This document shows, piece by piece, positions 52,745 to 61,687 of a stretch of DNA of 64,000 nt. A model generated the notes under the pieces. It saw only the letters and a program-made list of their open reading frames with translations, did no database searches and had not been told where the DNA came from. Each line of letters starts with the position of its first letter. The stretch's first letter is position 1. Position numbers and translations under genes: made by a program. Source of the DNA: Paracoccus sp041927875 (lineage in GTDB: Bacteria; Pseudomonadota; Alphaproteobacteria; Rhodobacterales; Rhodobacteraceae); assembly GCF_041927875.1 (NCBI RefSeq), contig NZ_JBHFHN010000003.1; one strand, given 5' to 3'.

Positions 52745-54871
52745 TCAGGGCCTGCGCGCAGGATCACGCAAGCGTTCGACCATGGCCACATCGGATTCCG
52801 CGTCCAGCGCGGTCAACACGGCGTGCAGATGTTCATTGTCGCGCAATTGCACGTCAAGGGCCAGCCGATAGAAGTCGGGCTTGCGGTCGACAAAGGTCAA
52901 ATCCGCGATATTGGCGCCCTGCTGGCCGATGGCCGAACAGACATGGCCCAACACCCCCGCACCATTGGCGATGGTCAGGCCCAGCGACACGTCGAACACC
53001 GGCGCATGGCGGCCCGCGTGCCAATGCAGATCGACCCAGCGGGCGGGCTGTTCCTCATATTCGGCCAGCACCGGGCAGTCGATGGCGTGGATGACCACGC
53101 CCTTGCCGCGATAGGTAATGCCGACGATGCGCTCGCCCGGCAGCGGCTGACAGCAGGGCGCGCGGCGGAAATCCTGATCGGCGGCAAGGCCGACCACCGC
53201 GCGGTCGGGCTGCACCTGATCCAGCACCACCGAGGCGGCGAGTTCGGGGTAAAGCGCCTCGATCACCTCGCGCGAGGTGATTTCGGCGCTGCCCAGCCGG
53301 GCCAGCAATTCGGTCGCGTCCGGCAGCGCCAGTGTGCGCGCGGCGGTGCGCAGCGCCTTTTCGCTGACCTTGCGGCCGACATGTTCAAACGCCACCCGCG
53401 CCAGTTCGCCGCCCAGCTTGACGAACCGGTCGCGGTCTTCCTCGCGCAGGGATTTGCGGATCGCGGCCTTGGCGCGGCCGGTCGCGACGATGTCCAGCCA
53501 GGTGACCTGCGGCCGCTGCCCCGAGGCGATGATGATTTCGACTGACTGGCCGTTCTTCAGCCGCGTCCACAATGGCACGCGGATGCCGTCGACCTTGGCG
53601 CCGACACAGGAATTGCCGATCCGGGTGTGGATCGCATAGGCAAAGTCGATCGGCGTCGCCCCCTTGGGCAGGCTGAACACGTCGCCCTTGGGGGTGAAGC
53701 AGAACACCTTGTCGGAATACATTTCCAGTTTGACGTTTTCCAGAAACTCGTCGTGATCGGCCTCGGTTTCGGAAAAGCGTTCGGTCAGGCTGGCGATCCA
53801 TTTCGCGGGGTCGACGGCAAAGGGGTTCTGCGCCCGCACCCCCTCACGATAGGACCAATGCGCGGCAACCCCGGCCTCGGCCACCTCGTGCATCTGGCGG
53901 GTGCGGATCTGCACCTCGACCCGCTTGCCGTCGCGGCCTGAAACGGTCGTATGAATCGAGCGGTAGCCGTTCGATTTCGGCTGGCTGATGTAATCCTTGA
54001 ACCGCCCCGGCACCGCGCGCCAGCGTTGGTGGATGACACCCAGGATGCGGTAGCAATCGGCCTCGGTCCGGCAGATGATGCGAAAGCCGTAGATGTCGGA
54101 CAGGCGCGAGAAGGAAAGCTGCTTTTCCTCCATCTTGCGCCAGATCGAATAGGGGCGCTTGGCGCGGCCAAAGACGTCGGCCTCGATCCCCTCGCGGTCG
54201 AGTTCAAGGCGGATGTCGGCGGTGATCTTGGGGATCACATCGCCGCTTTCCTTTTGCAGCGTCAGAAAGCGGCGGATGATCGAGGCGCGGGCTTCGGGGT
54301 TCAGCACCTTGAAGGCCAGGTCTTCCAGTTCCTCGCGCATCCACTGCATCCCCATGCGCCCGGCGAGGGGGGCATAGATGTCCATGGTTTCGCGCGATTT
54401 CTGCGCCTGCTTTTCGGGGCGCATGGCACGGATGGTGCGCATGTTGTGCAGCCGGTCGGCCAGCTTGACCAGGATGACGCGCAGATCCTTGGCCATGGCC
54501 ATGAACAGCTTGCGGAAGTTCTCGGCCTGTTTGGACTGGTTCGAGGTCAGTTCCAGATTGGTCAGCTTGGTCACGCCATCGACCAGCTCCGCGATCTCGG
54601 TGCCGAACTGCGCCTCGACCTCGGAAAAGGTCGAGCGGGTGTCCTCGATCGTGTCATGCAGCAGCGCGGTGACCAGCGTGCTGTCATCCAGCCGCATCTC
54701 GGTCAGGATGGCGGCGACGGCGATCGGATGGCTGAAATAGGCTTCGCCCGAATGGCGGGTCTGGCCTTCATGGGCGGCCAGGCCGTAGGCATAGGCGCGG
54801 CGGATCAGATCTTCGTTGCTGCGGGGGTTGTAGTTGCGGACAAGCGACAGAAGGTCTTCGACATCCATCAT
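52745..54871 (-). CDS. rel: bifunctional (p)ppGpp synthetase/hydrolase (Rel/SpoT)
   Basis: 708 residues. HD hydrolase domain (HSGEAYFSHPIAVA, LLHDTIEDT, and the HD pair); synthetase domain with the RFKDYISQPKSNGYRSIHTTV block; then TGS (FTPKGDVFSLPKGATPIDFAYAIH) and a C-terminal ACT domain. It sets ppGpp levels and thereby acts with DksA. Adjacent rpoZ encodes omega, the second ppGpp binding partner. Confidence 0.97.
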   Translation of the reverse strand: MMDVEDLLSLVRNYNPRSNEDLIRRAYAYGLAAHEGQTRHSGEAYFSHPIAVAAILTEMRLDDSTLVTALLHDTIEDTRSTFSEVEAQFGTEIAELVDGVTKLTNLELTSNQSKQAENFRKLFMAMAKDLRVILVKLADRLHNMRTIRAMRPEKQAQKSRETMDIYAPLAGRMGMQWMREELEDLAFKVLNPEARASIIRRFLTLQKESGDVIPKITADIRLELDREGIEADVFGRAKRPYSIWRKMEEKQLSFSRLSDIYGFRIICRTEADCYRILGVIHQRWRAVPGRFKDYISQPKSNGYRSIHTTVSGRDGKRVEVQIRTRQMHEVAEAGVAAHWSYREGVRAQNPFAVDPAKWIASLTERFSETEADHDEFLENVKLEMYSDKVFCFTPKGDVFSLPKGATPIDFAYAIHTRIGNSCVGAKVDGIRVPLWTRLKNGQSVEIIIASGQRPQVTWLDIVATGRAKAAIRKSLREEDRDRFVKLGGELARVAFEHVGRKVSEKALRTAARTLALPDATELLARLGSAEITSREVIEALYPELAASVVLDQVQPDRAVVGLAADQDFRRAPCCQPLPGERIVGITYRGKGVVIHAIDCPVLAEYEEQPARWVDLHWHAGRHAPVFDVSLGLTIANGAGVLGHVCSAIGQQGANIADLTFVDRKPDFYRLALDVQLRDNEHLHAVLTALDAESDVAMVERLRDPARRP

Positions 54872-54905
54872 GATCTGGCGAAGACCCCCCGTTCAATCCT
54901 GTTCG

Positions 54906-55259
54906 TCAGCCGCGCCCCTGCGCATCCATCAGCGCGCGCAGCATCTTTTCCTCGTCCATGTCGTCGCTGGCCGGGCGGTCGACCTCGGCCCCGATCAGCA
55001 GGGCCATGTTGTCGTCTTCCGGCTCGTCGACCTCGATCTGGGTCTGGTGCGATTCGATCAGCCGCTCGCGCAGGGCCTCGGCGGGCTGGGTTTCCTCGGC
55101 GATCTCGCGCAGGGCGACGACAGGGTTCTTGTCGTTGTCACGATCCACGGTCAGGGCCGAACCCGCCGCAACCTCACGCGCCCGGTGGGCGGCCAGCAGC
55201 ACCAGTTCAAACCGGTTGGGAACCTTGTCAACGCAATCTTCGACCGTCACGCGGGCCAT
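54906..55259 (-). CDS. rpoZ: RNA polymerase subunit omega
   Basis: 117 residues. N-terminal MARVTVEDCVDKVPNRFELVLLAAHRA block, then DNDKNPVVALREIAEE, and an acidic C-terminal tail that is longer than in enterobacteria, as in other Rhodobacterales. It stabilises the polymerase and helps make the ppGpp site. Lies 34 bases before rel. Confidence 0.97.
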   Translation of the reverse strand: MARVTVEDCVDKVPNRFELVLLAAHRAREVAAGSALTVDRDNDKNPVVALREIAEETQPAEALRERLIESHQTQIEVDEPEDDNMALLIGAEVDRPASDDMDEEKMLRALMDAQGRG

Positions 55260-55303
55260 GGAAACCTCTATCCGTCAGAAGAACGAAAGCACCCCTTAGC
55301 GGG

Positions 55304-55930
55304 TCAGGCCGGGCTTGACAAGGCCTGTTCGGGCCACAGCGGCGCGATTGCCGCGACCTCATCGACGGGCAGCGCGGCCAGCATCGCCGCCACGGTCAGT
55401 CCGGTGGCGGGATGGGTCCAGCGGGGTGCGATGTCGGCCAAGGGCACCAGCACAAAGCCGCGTTCGGACAGGCGCGGATGCGGCAGGATCAGGACGGGCG
55501 GGGCGATCTGCCCGCGCGCGGCAACCGGCAGGCCGCGCCAATGCGCCTCGGTCGCGGGGTCGGGACGGATCAACCCGCCCAGTGCCAGCAGATCCAGATC
55601 GACGACGCGCGATTGCCAGCGGGCGGCGCCGCTACGGTCGCGGCCCAGTTCGGCCTCGATCCGGTGCAGCGCGGCCAGCAGATCATCACCCGTGCCCGGC
55701 CAATCCAGCGCAGCGCAGGCATTCACATAATCCGGCCCCGATCCTGCCGGAAAGGCGGGCGTGCGATAGAACCGCGACACCGCCCGCAGCCGACCGCCCG
55801 CCAGGTTCGACAGCGCCGCCACGGCCCGGCACAGCATGACGGCGGGCGGGCTGCCGTCGGCCCCGTCAAGATTGCCGCCAAGCGCCACCAATGCGCGGCT
55901 TTTCGCGCCATCTGCACGGCTTTGAACCAT
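55304..55930 (-). CDS. folK: 2-amino-4-hydroxy-6-hydroxymethyldihydropteridine diphosphokinase
   Basis: HPPK of folate synthesis. 208 residues from ATG at 55930, chosen because a sigma-70-like promoter lies about 25 bases upstream and the longer frame has no family block. RALVALGGNL, then VSRFYRTPAFP, YVNACAALDW, LGRDRSGAARWQSRVVDLDLLALG and LILPHPRLSERGFVLVPLADIAPRW are all present. Longer than the usual 160 at both ends. First gene of the rpoZ-era operon. Confidence 0.94.
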   Translation of the reverse strand: MVQSRADGAKSRALVALGGNLDGADGSPPAVMLCRAVAALSNLAGGRLRAVSRFYRTPAFPAGSGPDYVNACAALDWPGTGDDLLAALHRIEAELGRDRSGAARWQSRVVDLDLLALGGLIRPDPATEAHWRGLPVAARGQIAPPVLILPHPRLSERGFVLVPLADIAPRWTHPATGLTVAAMLAALPVDEVAAIAPLWPEQALSSPA

Positions 55931-55955
55931 CCCGTCTGCCAATTTCGCCAACTCG

Positions 55956-55984
55956 AATATGTTCCCATGAAAGTATATGGACAA
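55956..55984 (-). promoter_or_regulatory. candidate promoter of the folK operon
   Basis: Read on the minus strand, TTGTCC (plus 55979-55984) and CATATT (plus 55956-55961) are separated by 17 bases. It would start transcription about 20 bases before the folK ATG. Confidence 0.5.
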
Positions 55985-56012
55985 GTTCAGTGTAATTTGA
56001 TGGCTTGCCATG

Positions 56013-56037
56013 GCATCGCCGACCACCTCGGCGATGC
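56013..56037 (+). other. perfect 10-bp hairpin in the NYN-protein leader
   Basis: GCATCGCCGA (56013-56022) and its complement (56028-56037) flank CCACC. No T run follows, so it is not a classic terminator. It may shape the leader of the downstream gene. Confidence 0.45.
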
Positions 56038-56092
56038 AGAGCCGGTCACACCACCACCACTCGGATCGGCTCCGACCCAAAAGGAAGAGATG

Positions 56093-56677
56093 ATGTTTTA
56101 CAAGGACGATCGACTGGCGTTGTTCATCGACGGGTCGAATCTCTATGCGGCGGCGCGGGCCTTGGGGTTCGACATCGACTACAAGCTGCTGCGACAAGAG
56201 TTTGAAAGGCGCGGCAAACTGGTGCGTGCCTTCTACTATACCGCCCTGCTGGAAACCGAGGAATACAGCCCCATTCGCCCGCTGGTCGACTGGCTGAATT
56301 ACAACGGCTTCACCATGGTGACCAAGCCCGCGAAAGAGTTCACCGATTCGATGGGCCGTCGCAAGGTCAAGGGCAATATGGATATCGAACTGGCGGTGAA
56401 TGCGATGGAACTGGCCCCGCGGCTGGATCACATCGTGCTGTTTTCGGGCGACGGCGATTTCCGCCCGCTCGTCGAAAGCCTGCAACGCCAAGGGGTTCGC
56501 GTGTCGGTGGTGTCCACCATCCGCACCCAGCCGCCGATGATCGCGGACGAATTGCGCCGCCAGGCCGATAATTTCATCGAACTGGACGCGCTGCGCGACA
56601 TCATCGGCCGCCCCCCGCGCGACCTGCCGCGCGAGCCGCGCGACGCCAACCCCGAGGGCAGCCCGGTCGAGACCTGA
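56093..56677 (+). CDS. NYN-domain (LabA/DUF88-type) protein
   Basis: About 194 residues from ATG at 56093 (ATG at 56090 also possible), with GGAAG upstream. PIN-like NYN nuclease fold: LALFIDGSNLYAAARALGF, a mid Asp in MDIELAVNAMELA, and LFSGDGDFRPLVESL with the catalytic acidic cluster. The Pro/Arg-rich tail is disordered. Members are putative RNases; the target here is not known. Confidence 0.85.
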   Translation: MFYKDDRLALFIDGSNLYAAARALGFDIDYKLLRQEFERRGKLVRAFYYTALLETEEYSPIRPLVDWLNYNGFTMVTKPAKEFTDSMGRRKVKGNMDIELAVNAMELAPRLDHIVLFSGDGDFRPLVESLQRQGVRVSVVSTIRTQPPMIADELRRQADNFIELDALRDIIGRPPRDLPREPRDANPEGSPVET

Positions 56678-56808
56678 GAAATGACTGCGCGCAGCCCGTG
56701 ATCGCAGGCCCACAGGATTGGTCGTCGGCAGGTCACGGGCGCGCGCGGCGCCCCCATCCGGGCGCGGCACGTCTGGACGCCGCGCCGCGCCCCGGCTAGG
56801 TCAGGGGC

Positions 56809-57753
56809 ATGGAACCGAAATCGCCCCTGACCCTGTATCTGGCCGCGCCGCGCGGGTTCTGCGCGGGCGTGGACCGCGCGATCAAGATCGTGGAGCTTGC
56901 CCTGCAAAAGTGGGGCGCGCCGGTCTTTGTCCGCCATGAGATCGTGCATAACAAGTTCGTCGTCGACAGCCTGCGTGACAAGGGCGCGGTCTTTGTCGAG
57001 GAACTGGACGAGGTGCCGGGCGACCGTCCGGTGATCTTTTCCGCCCATGGCGTGCCGAAATCGGTGCCCGCCGAGGCCGCGCGGCGCGAGATGATCTATG
57101 TCGACGCCACCTGCCCGCTGGTCAGCAAGGTCCATATCGAGGCCGAGCGCCACCATGCCGAGGGCCTTCAGATGGTGATGATCGGCCATGCCGGCCACCC
57201 CGAGGTGCTGGGCACCATGGGCCAGTTGCCCGAAGGCGAGGTGCTGCTGGTCGAAACCGTCGAGGATGTGGCCCGCGTCAGCCCGCGCGATCCGGCGCGG
57301 CTGGCCTTCATCACCCAGACCACGCTGTCGGTCGACGACACGGCGGCAATCGTCGCTGCGCTTCAGGCGCGGTTTCCGGGGATCGTCGGGCCGGCCAAGG
57401 AAGACATCTGCTATGCCACCACGAACCGCCAGGCCGCCGTCAAGGCTGTCGCGCCGCGCATCGACGCGCTGCTGGTGATCGGGGCGCCCAACAGCTCGAA
57501 CTCGCGCCGCCTGGTTGAGGTCGGCCGCGCCGCGGGCTGCGGCTATGCGCAACTGGTGGGCCGTGCCGATGAAATCGACTGGCGCGCGCTGACGGGCGTG
57601 CGCGCGGTCGGCGTGACCGCCGGGGCAAGTGCGCCCGAAGTGCTGGTGAATGAGGTGATCGACGCCTTCCGCGCCCGCTTTGACGTCACCGTCGAGATGG
57701 TCGAGACCGCGCGCGAGGATATCGAGTTCAAGGTGCCTCGGGTGTTGCGGTAG
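56809..57753 (+). CDS. ispH: 4-hydroxy-3-methylbut-2-enyl diphosphate reductase IspH
   Basis: Last step of the non-mevalonate isoprenoid pathway, a 4Fe-4S enzyme making IPP and DMAPP. 314 residues. Cluster cysteines in APRGFCAGVDRAI (Cys18), DATCPLVSKVH and EDICYATTNRQ; also FSAHGVPKSV, HPEVLGTMGQL and VIGAPNSSNSRRLVEV. Normal length. Confidence 0.97.
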   Translation: MEPKSPLTLYLAAPRGFCAGVDRAIKIVELALQKWGAPVFVRHEIVHNKFVVDSLRDKGAVFVEELDEVPGDRPVIFSAHGVPKSVPAEAARREMIYVDATCPLVSKVHIEAERHHAEGLQMVMIGHAGHPEVLGTMGQLPEGEVLLVETVEDVARVSPRDPARLAFITQTTLSVDDTAAIVAALQARFPGIVGPAKEDICYATTNRQAAVKAVAPRIDALLVIGAPNSSNSRRLVEVGRAAGCGYAQLVGRADEIDWRALTGVRAVGVTAGASAPEVLVNEVIDAFRARFDVTVEMVETAREDIEFKVPRVLR

Positions 57754-57756
57754 GGA

Positions 57757-57799
57757 CCGGGGCGCCGCCCCGGACCCCGGAGTATTTTTCACAGGAGAA
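57757..57799 (+). repeat. dispersed GAGTATTT...element, copy B
   Basis: CCGGGGCGCCGCCCCGG hairpin, ACC, then CCGGAGTATTTTTCACAGGAGAAG. The purine end of the element is also the ribosome site of the following GST gene (start 57803). Confidence 0.55.
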
Positions 57800-57802
57800 G
57801 CC

Positions 57803-58408
57803 ATGAAGCTGTTTTCCATGCCGTCATCGGGCAATTCGTACAAGGTGCGGTTGCTGTTGGCACTACTGGGGCGGCGGGTCGAGGTAGTGGATTGCGAAAA
57901 CGGCTCCGACGCCACCCGCGCCGCCAAGGAGGCGGGCGCGCTGCCCTTTGGCAAGCTGCCCTGCCTGCATGTCGAGGACGGGCGGCAGATCGCGGAATCG
58001 AATGCGATCCTGTGCTATCTGGGCGAGGGGACGGCGTTCTGGCCCACCGATCCGGTCACCCGTGCGCAGATGCTGGGCTGGCTGTTCTGGGAACAGTATA
58101 ACCATGAGCCGGTGATCGCCGTGCGTGGCGCGCTGCAGTGTTATCCCGAGCGCGCCCATCTGGCGACGCCCGAGCGGCTGGCCGAGTTGCTGGACCGGGG
58201 TCACGCCGTCTTGCAAGTGATGGAGGATCGGCTGGCGACCCATGACTGGCTGGCGGGCGATGCCGCGTCCTTGGCGGACATCTGTCTTTATGGCTACACC
58301 CATTCGGCGGGCGACAAGGGTGGTTTCGACATGACCCGTTTCCCCGCGATCAACCGCTGGCTGGCGCGCGTGGCGGCGCTGCCGGGATATGTGGGGCTGC
58401 ATGGCTGA
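57803..58408 (+). CDS. glutathione S-transferase family protein (second)
   Basis: 201 residues. N-terminal MKLFSMPSSGNSYKVRLLL and then GKLPCLHVEDGRQIAESNAILCYLGEG, the SNAIL-type glutathione site; helical C-terminal domain with GDAASLADICLYGYTH. Its start is directly after element copy B, and its stop overlaps rnhA. Confidence 0.9.
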   Translation: MKLFSMPSSGNSYKVRLLLALLGRRVEVVDCENGSDATRAAKEAGALPFGKLPCLHVEDGRQIAESNAILCYLGEGTAFWPTDPVTRAQMLGWLFWEQYNHEPVIAVRGALQCYPERAHLATPERLAELLDRGHAVLQVMEDRLATHDWLAGDAASLADICLYGYTHSAGDKGGFDMTRFPAINRWLARVAALPGYVGLHG

Positions 58409-58850
58409 GATCCTGGCTTGGACCGATGGCGCCTGCAGCGGCAATCCCGGCCCCGGCGGTTGGGGCGTGTTGATGCGCGCCGTCGATGGCGGCGTGGTGG
58501 TGAAGGAACGCGAGTTGCAGGGCGGCGAGGCCGACACAACCAACAACCGGATGGAACTTATAGCGGCGATTTCCGCGCTTGAGACCCTGACCCGCGCCAG
58601 CGACATCACCATCACCACCGACAGCGCCTATGTGAAGAACGGCATCACCGGCTGGATGCACGGCTGGAAGCGGAACGGTTGGAAAACCGCCGACCGCAAG
58701 CCGGTGAAGAATGTCGATCTGTGGCAGCGGCTGGACGCGGCGCAGGCGCGGCATCGGGTGGTCTGGAAATGGATCAAGGGCCACGCCGGACACGCCGAGA
58801 ACGAACGCGCCGATGAACTGGCCCGCGCCGGGATGGCGCCGTTCAAATGA
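58401..58850 (+). CDS. rnhA: ribonuclease HI
   Basis: Degrades the RNA strand of RNA-DNA hybrids. 149 residues from ATG at 58401. The four active-site acids are Asp9 (WTDGACSGNPG), Glu52 (NNRMELI), Asp74 (TTDSAYV) and Asp138 (NERADELA). Start overlaps the GST stop by eight bases. Confidence 0.97.
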   Translation: MAEILAWTDGACSGNPGPGGWGVLMRAVDGGVVVKERELQGGEADTTNNRMELIAAISALETLTRASDITITTDSAYVKNGITGWMHGWKRNGWKTADRKPVKNVDLWQRLDAAQARHRVVWKWIKGHAGHAENERADELARAGMAPFK

Positions 58851-59467
58851 CGCTGGTGCTGGCCCTCGATTTCGCCTCGGTGCTGGTCTTTGCGCTGACC
58901 GGGGCCTTGGTCGCCAGCCGGGCGCAGTTGGACCCGGTAGGCTTCATCTTCTTCGCAGCGCTGACCGCGCTTGGCGGCGGCACGCTGCGCGACCTGCTGC
59001 TGGGCCGCGACCCGATCTGGCTGGGCCGGCCCGAGCTGATCGCGGTGGCCGTGGGCGCCGCGATCCTGGTGTTCTTTACCGCGCATCTGCTGGAAAGCCG
59101 CTATCGCGCGCTTTTGTGGCTGGATGCGGGGGCCTTGGCCATCGCCGTGCCCGCCGGGGTCGGCGTGGCCATGCAGATGGGCCACGGCGCGATCATCGTG
59201 ACGCTGATGGGGGTGATCACCGGCACCTTCGGCGGGCTGATGCGCGATGTCGTCGGCAATGAGGTGCCGCTGGTCCTGAAACAGGGTGAGCTTTACCTGA
59301 GCGCGGCCTTTGGCGGCGCGGTCGCGGCACTGGTCGCCGTGGCCTTCGGCCTGCCGTCCGGCCTGGCTTTGGTTGCCTGCGGCATTTGCACTTTTCTGCT
59401 GCGAGCGGGGTCCATGGCCTTTGGCTGGCGGCTTCCGGTTTACAAAAGCCGACCTCCGCGCCGATAA
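58847..59467 (+). CDS. TRIC/UPF0126-type cation channel family membrane protein
   Basis: 206 residues, six or seven membrane helices in two repeats of a GGGTLRDLLLG-type motif and the GGLMRDVVGNEVPLVL motif. Homologues are trimeric cation channels; its ion and role here are unproven. ATGA overlap with rnhA couples the two. Confidence 0.88.
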   Translation: MTLVLALDFASVLVFALTGALVASRAQLDPVGFIFFAALTALGGGTLRDLLLGRDPIWLGRPELIAVAVGAAILVFFTAHLLESRYRALLWLDAGALAIAVPAGVGVAMQMGHGAIIVTLMGVITGTFGGLMRDVVGNEVPLVLKQGELYLSAAFGGAVAALVAVAFGLPSGLALVACGICTFLLRAGSMAFGWRLPVYKSRPPRR

Positions 59468-59478
59468 TCACAGCGCAA

Positions 59479-60066
59479 TCACGGGGCCGGAAAATGCCGC
59501 GCCAGATGCGCGTCGAAGCGGGCGAAATCATCAGCGATGACCGGGTTGCGCAGCACGTCATGCGCGGCAAAGGTCGGGATCACACCGTAGCCCATATAAC
59601 GAAAGTTCAGATGCTGTGGCAGGAACATGTCGTCCACTCCCCGCCCCTGCATCAGATATTCGTCCGGCGCGTCAAAGGCCCCGCGCGGCGCGTTATAGGT
59701 CAGCGACAGCATGTAGCGCCGCCCCTGCATCAGCCCGCCGGTGCCATAGCCCGTTTCGGGATTGGCGCGGTGCCGGCCGTCGCTGCGGTGCAACTGCTTC
59801 CAGCCGGCGTTATACACCTGATCGACATATTGCTTGGCCCGCCATGGCAAGCCCATCCAATGCACCGGGGTTTGCAGGATCACCGCGTCGGCGGCCAGAT
59901 GCTTGGCGACCTCCTCTGCATCGTCCCAATCCTGCGCCACTGAACTGCGCAAAACCGTATAGCCCGCTGCCGTCAGATGATCCGCCGCCCTGTCGCAAAA
60001 AGCCCGGTTCAACGCCCCGGCATCGGGCGTTTCGGGATGGGCGTTCAGGATCAGAACGGTGTTCAT
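59479..60066 (-). CDS. flavodoxin-fold NAD(P)H quinone reductase (MdaB-like)
   Basis: 195 residues from ATG at 60066; an in-frame start at 60078 is possible. N-terminal NTVLILNAHPE FMN/FAD-binding loop, then QTPVHWMGLPWRAKQYVD and LSLTYNAPRGAFDAP. Such proteins reduce quinones by two electrons. The stop is next to the convergent TRIC gene. Confidence 0.87.
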   Translation of the reverse strand: MNTVLILNAHPETPDAGALNRAFCDRAADHLTAAGYTVLRSSVAQDWDDAEEVAKHLAADAVILQTPVHWMGLPWRAKQYVDQVYNAGWKQLHRSDGRHRANPETGYGTGGLMQGRRYMLSLTYNAPRGAFDAPDEYLMQGRGVDDMFLPQHLNFRYMGYGVIPTFAAHDVLRNPVIADDFARFDAHLARHFPAP

Positions 60067-60212
60067 CGTGGGAACCATACTTTCATCGCCAGCAGGATCA
60101 GCACCACCGCCACCGCCCAGCCGCCGGGGCGGGTGAACAGGAACAGCAGCCCCATCAGGGCCAGGTTCATCACCATGCGCGGCAGCGCCAGAAGGGGCGT
60201 CAGAAAGAACAT
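60063..60212 (-). CDS. 49-residue membrane protein coupled to the quinone reductase
   Basis: ATG at 60212 opens a 49-residue frame (MFFLTPLLALPRMVMN..., hydrophobic, two helix-length segments, ending in a KVWFPR tail). Its TGA overlaps the MdaB-like ATG as ATGA (60063-60066). The ribosome site is weak, but coupling and hydrophobicity support a real small protein. No known family recognised. Confidence 0.5.
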   Translation of the reverse strand: MFFLTPLLALPRMVMNLALMGLLFLFTRPGGWAVAVVLILLAMKVWFPR

Positions 60213-60251
60213 CGCAGAACTATGCGGCGGGTAGGCGCATTTGCAAAGGCA

Positions 60252-60277
60252 GCTTCTTCTGTTCCCAAATACTCAAG
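60252..60277 (-). repeat. dispersed GAGTATTT...AACAGAAGAAG element, copy D
   Basis: On the minus strand CTTGAGTATTTGGG then AACAGAAGAAGC, 20 bases after the fmt stop. No GC hairpin is attached here. Confidence 0.6.
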
Positions 60278-60296
60278 CGACCTTGCCACCCGGACC

Positions 60297-61187
60297 TTAG
60301 GTGAAATCGGGGGGCGACCAGCCGCGCAGCAGATCATCGGCCGCCATCGGGCGCTTGCCCTCGCGCTGCGCCTCGATGATCTGCACGGCGCCCTCGCCAC
60401 AGGCGATCACCAGCCCGCCAAGATGCGCCCCGGCAGCGCCCTGCCCCGGCACGGCACGGGCGCGCAGGAACTTGATCCGCTCAAGGCCCGCCAGCCCCCA
60501 GGCGCCGGGAAAGGGCGACAGCGCGTTGATCTGGCGCGCGACCGCCGTCGCGGGCTGGGTCCAGTCGATCCGCGCCTCGGCCTTGTCGATCTTGGCAGCA
60601 TAGGTCACGCCACCGTCAGGCTGCGGCGTGGCGGGCAGCGGCAGGCCATCCACCGCCTGAACGATCAGATCGGCGCCCATGGCGGCCAGCCGGTCGTGCA
60701 GATCGGCGGTCGTGTCGGTCGGCCCGATCGGGGTGCGCGCCTCCAGCAGCACCGGGCCTGTGTCCAGCCCCGCCTCCATCTGCATGATCGCCACGCCGGT
60801 TTCCGCATCACCCGCCAGCACCGCGCGATGGATCGGCGCGGCACCGCGCCAGCGGGGCAACAGGCTGGCATGGATGTTCAGGCAGCCGAAACGCGGCGCA
60901 TCCAGCACCGGCTGCGGCAGGATCAGACCGTAAGCCACCACCACCGCGACATCGGCCCCGAGCGCGGCGAAATCGGCTTGCACCTGCACGTCACGCAGGC
61001 TGCGCGGATGGCGAACCTCGATCCCCAGGGCCGCGGCCGTCGCATGAACCGGCGTCGGGCGATCCTTTTGCCCCCGGCCCGCCGGGCGCGGCGGCTGGGT
61101 ATAAACGCAAACCACATCATGCCGCGCAGCCAATGCCCGCAGCGCCGGAACCGAGAAATCCGGCGTTCCCATGAACACGATCTTCAC
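60297..61187 (-). CDS. fmt: methionyl-tRNA formyltransferase
   Basis: Formylates initiator Met-tRNA. 296 residues from a GTG at 61187, which overlaps the def-like stop (GTGA) and has GGAG nine bases upstream; longer frames have no family block. N-terminal KIVFMGTPDFSVPAL, then RPAGRGQK, NIHASLLPRWRGAAPIHRA (catalytic block) and a C-terminal tRNA-binding domain. Partner of the upstream deformylase genes. Confidence 0.96.
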   Translation of the reverse strand: MKIVFMGTPDFSVPALRALAARHDVVCVYTQPPRPAGRGQKDRPTPVHATAAALGIEVRHPRSLRDVQVQADFAALGADVAVVVAYGLILPQPVLDAPRFGCLNIHASLLPRWRGAAPIHRAVLAGDAETGVAIMQMEAGLDTGPVLLEARTPIGPTDTTADLHDRLAAMGADLIVQAVDGLPLPATPQPDGGVTYAAKIDKAEARIDWTQPATAVARQINALSPFPGAWGLAGLERIKFLRARAVPGQGAAGAHLGGLVIACGEGAVQIIEAQREGKRPMAADDLLRGWSPPDFT

Positions 61188-61687
61188 AGCCGCCGCTCCA
61201 TCTTGGCCGATTTCGCCACCAGCATCTTGCGCCGCGTGGGTGACAGGTGATCGACGAACACCCGCCCGTTCAGATGGTCGATCTGATGCTGCACCGAGGT
61301 CGCCCACAGGCCGACGAAATCCCGATCCTCCCATTCGCCCTGATCATTCAGGAACCGCACCGTCACCGCGCGCGGCCGGTTGATCAGCGCAGAGACGCCG
61401 GGCAGGTTCGGGCTGGCTTCCTCATGGCTGCGGAACTGCACCGAGGCATGCAGGACCGAGGGGTTCGCCATCCGCACCGCCTGCCCCCGCTTGTCGGACG
61501 CATCCACCACCGCCAGCCGCAGCATGATCCCGATCTGCGGCGCGGCAAGGCCGACGCCGGGCATCGCCTCCATCGTGTCGATCATGTCATCCCAGATCAT
61601 CCGAACGGTCTCGGTGATCTCGGGCACCTCGGCGGCGGGCTGATGCAGGCGGCGGTCGGCATAGGGCAGGAAGCGGCGAACGGTCAT
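61184..61687 (-). CDS. peptide deformylase-like protein with altered active site
   Basis: 167 residues. It keeps GVGLAAPQIG (44-53), but the metal ligand Cys of EGCLS is Ser92 (EEASPNLPG) and the catalytic Glu of HExxH is Gln135 (HQIDH). These are the residues needed for metal and hydrolysis, so it is probably inactive as a deformylase and may have a structural, regulatory or other role. Fold and length are normal. ATGA overlaps with the preceding def. Confidence 0.9.
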   Translation of the reverse strand: MTVRRFLPYADRRLHQPAAEVPEITETVRMIWDDMIDTMEAMPGVGLAAPQIGIMLRLAVVDASDKRGQAVRMANPSVLHASVQFRSHEEASPNLPGVSALINRPRAVTVRFLNDQGEWEDRDFVGLWATSVQHQIDHLNGRVFVDHLSPTRRKMLVAKSAKMERRL

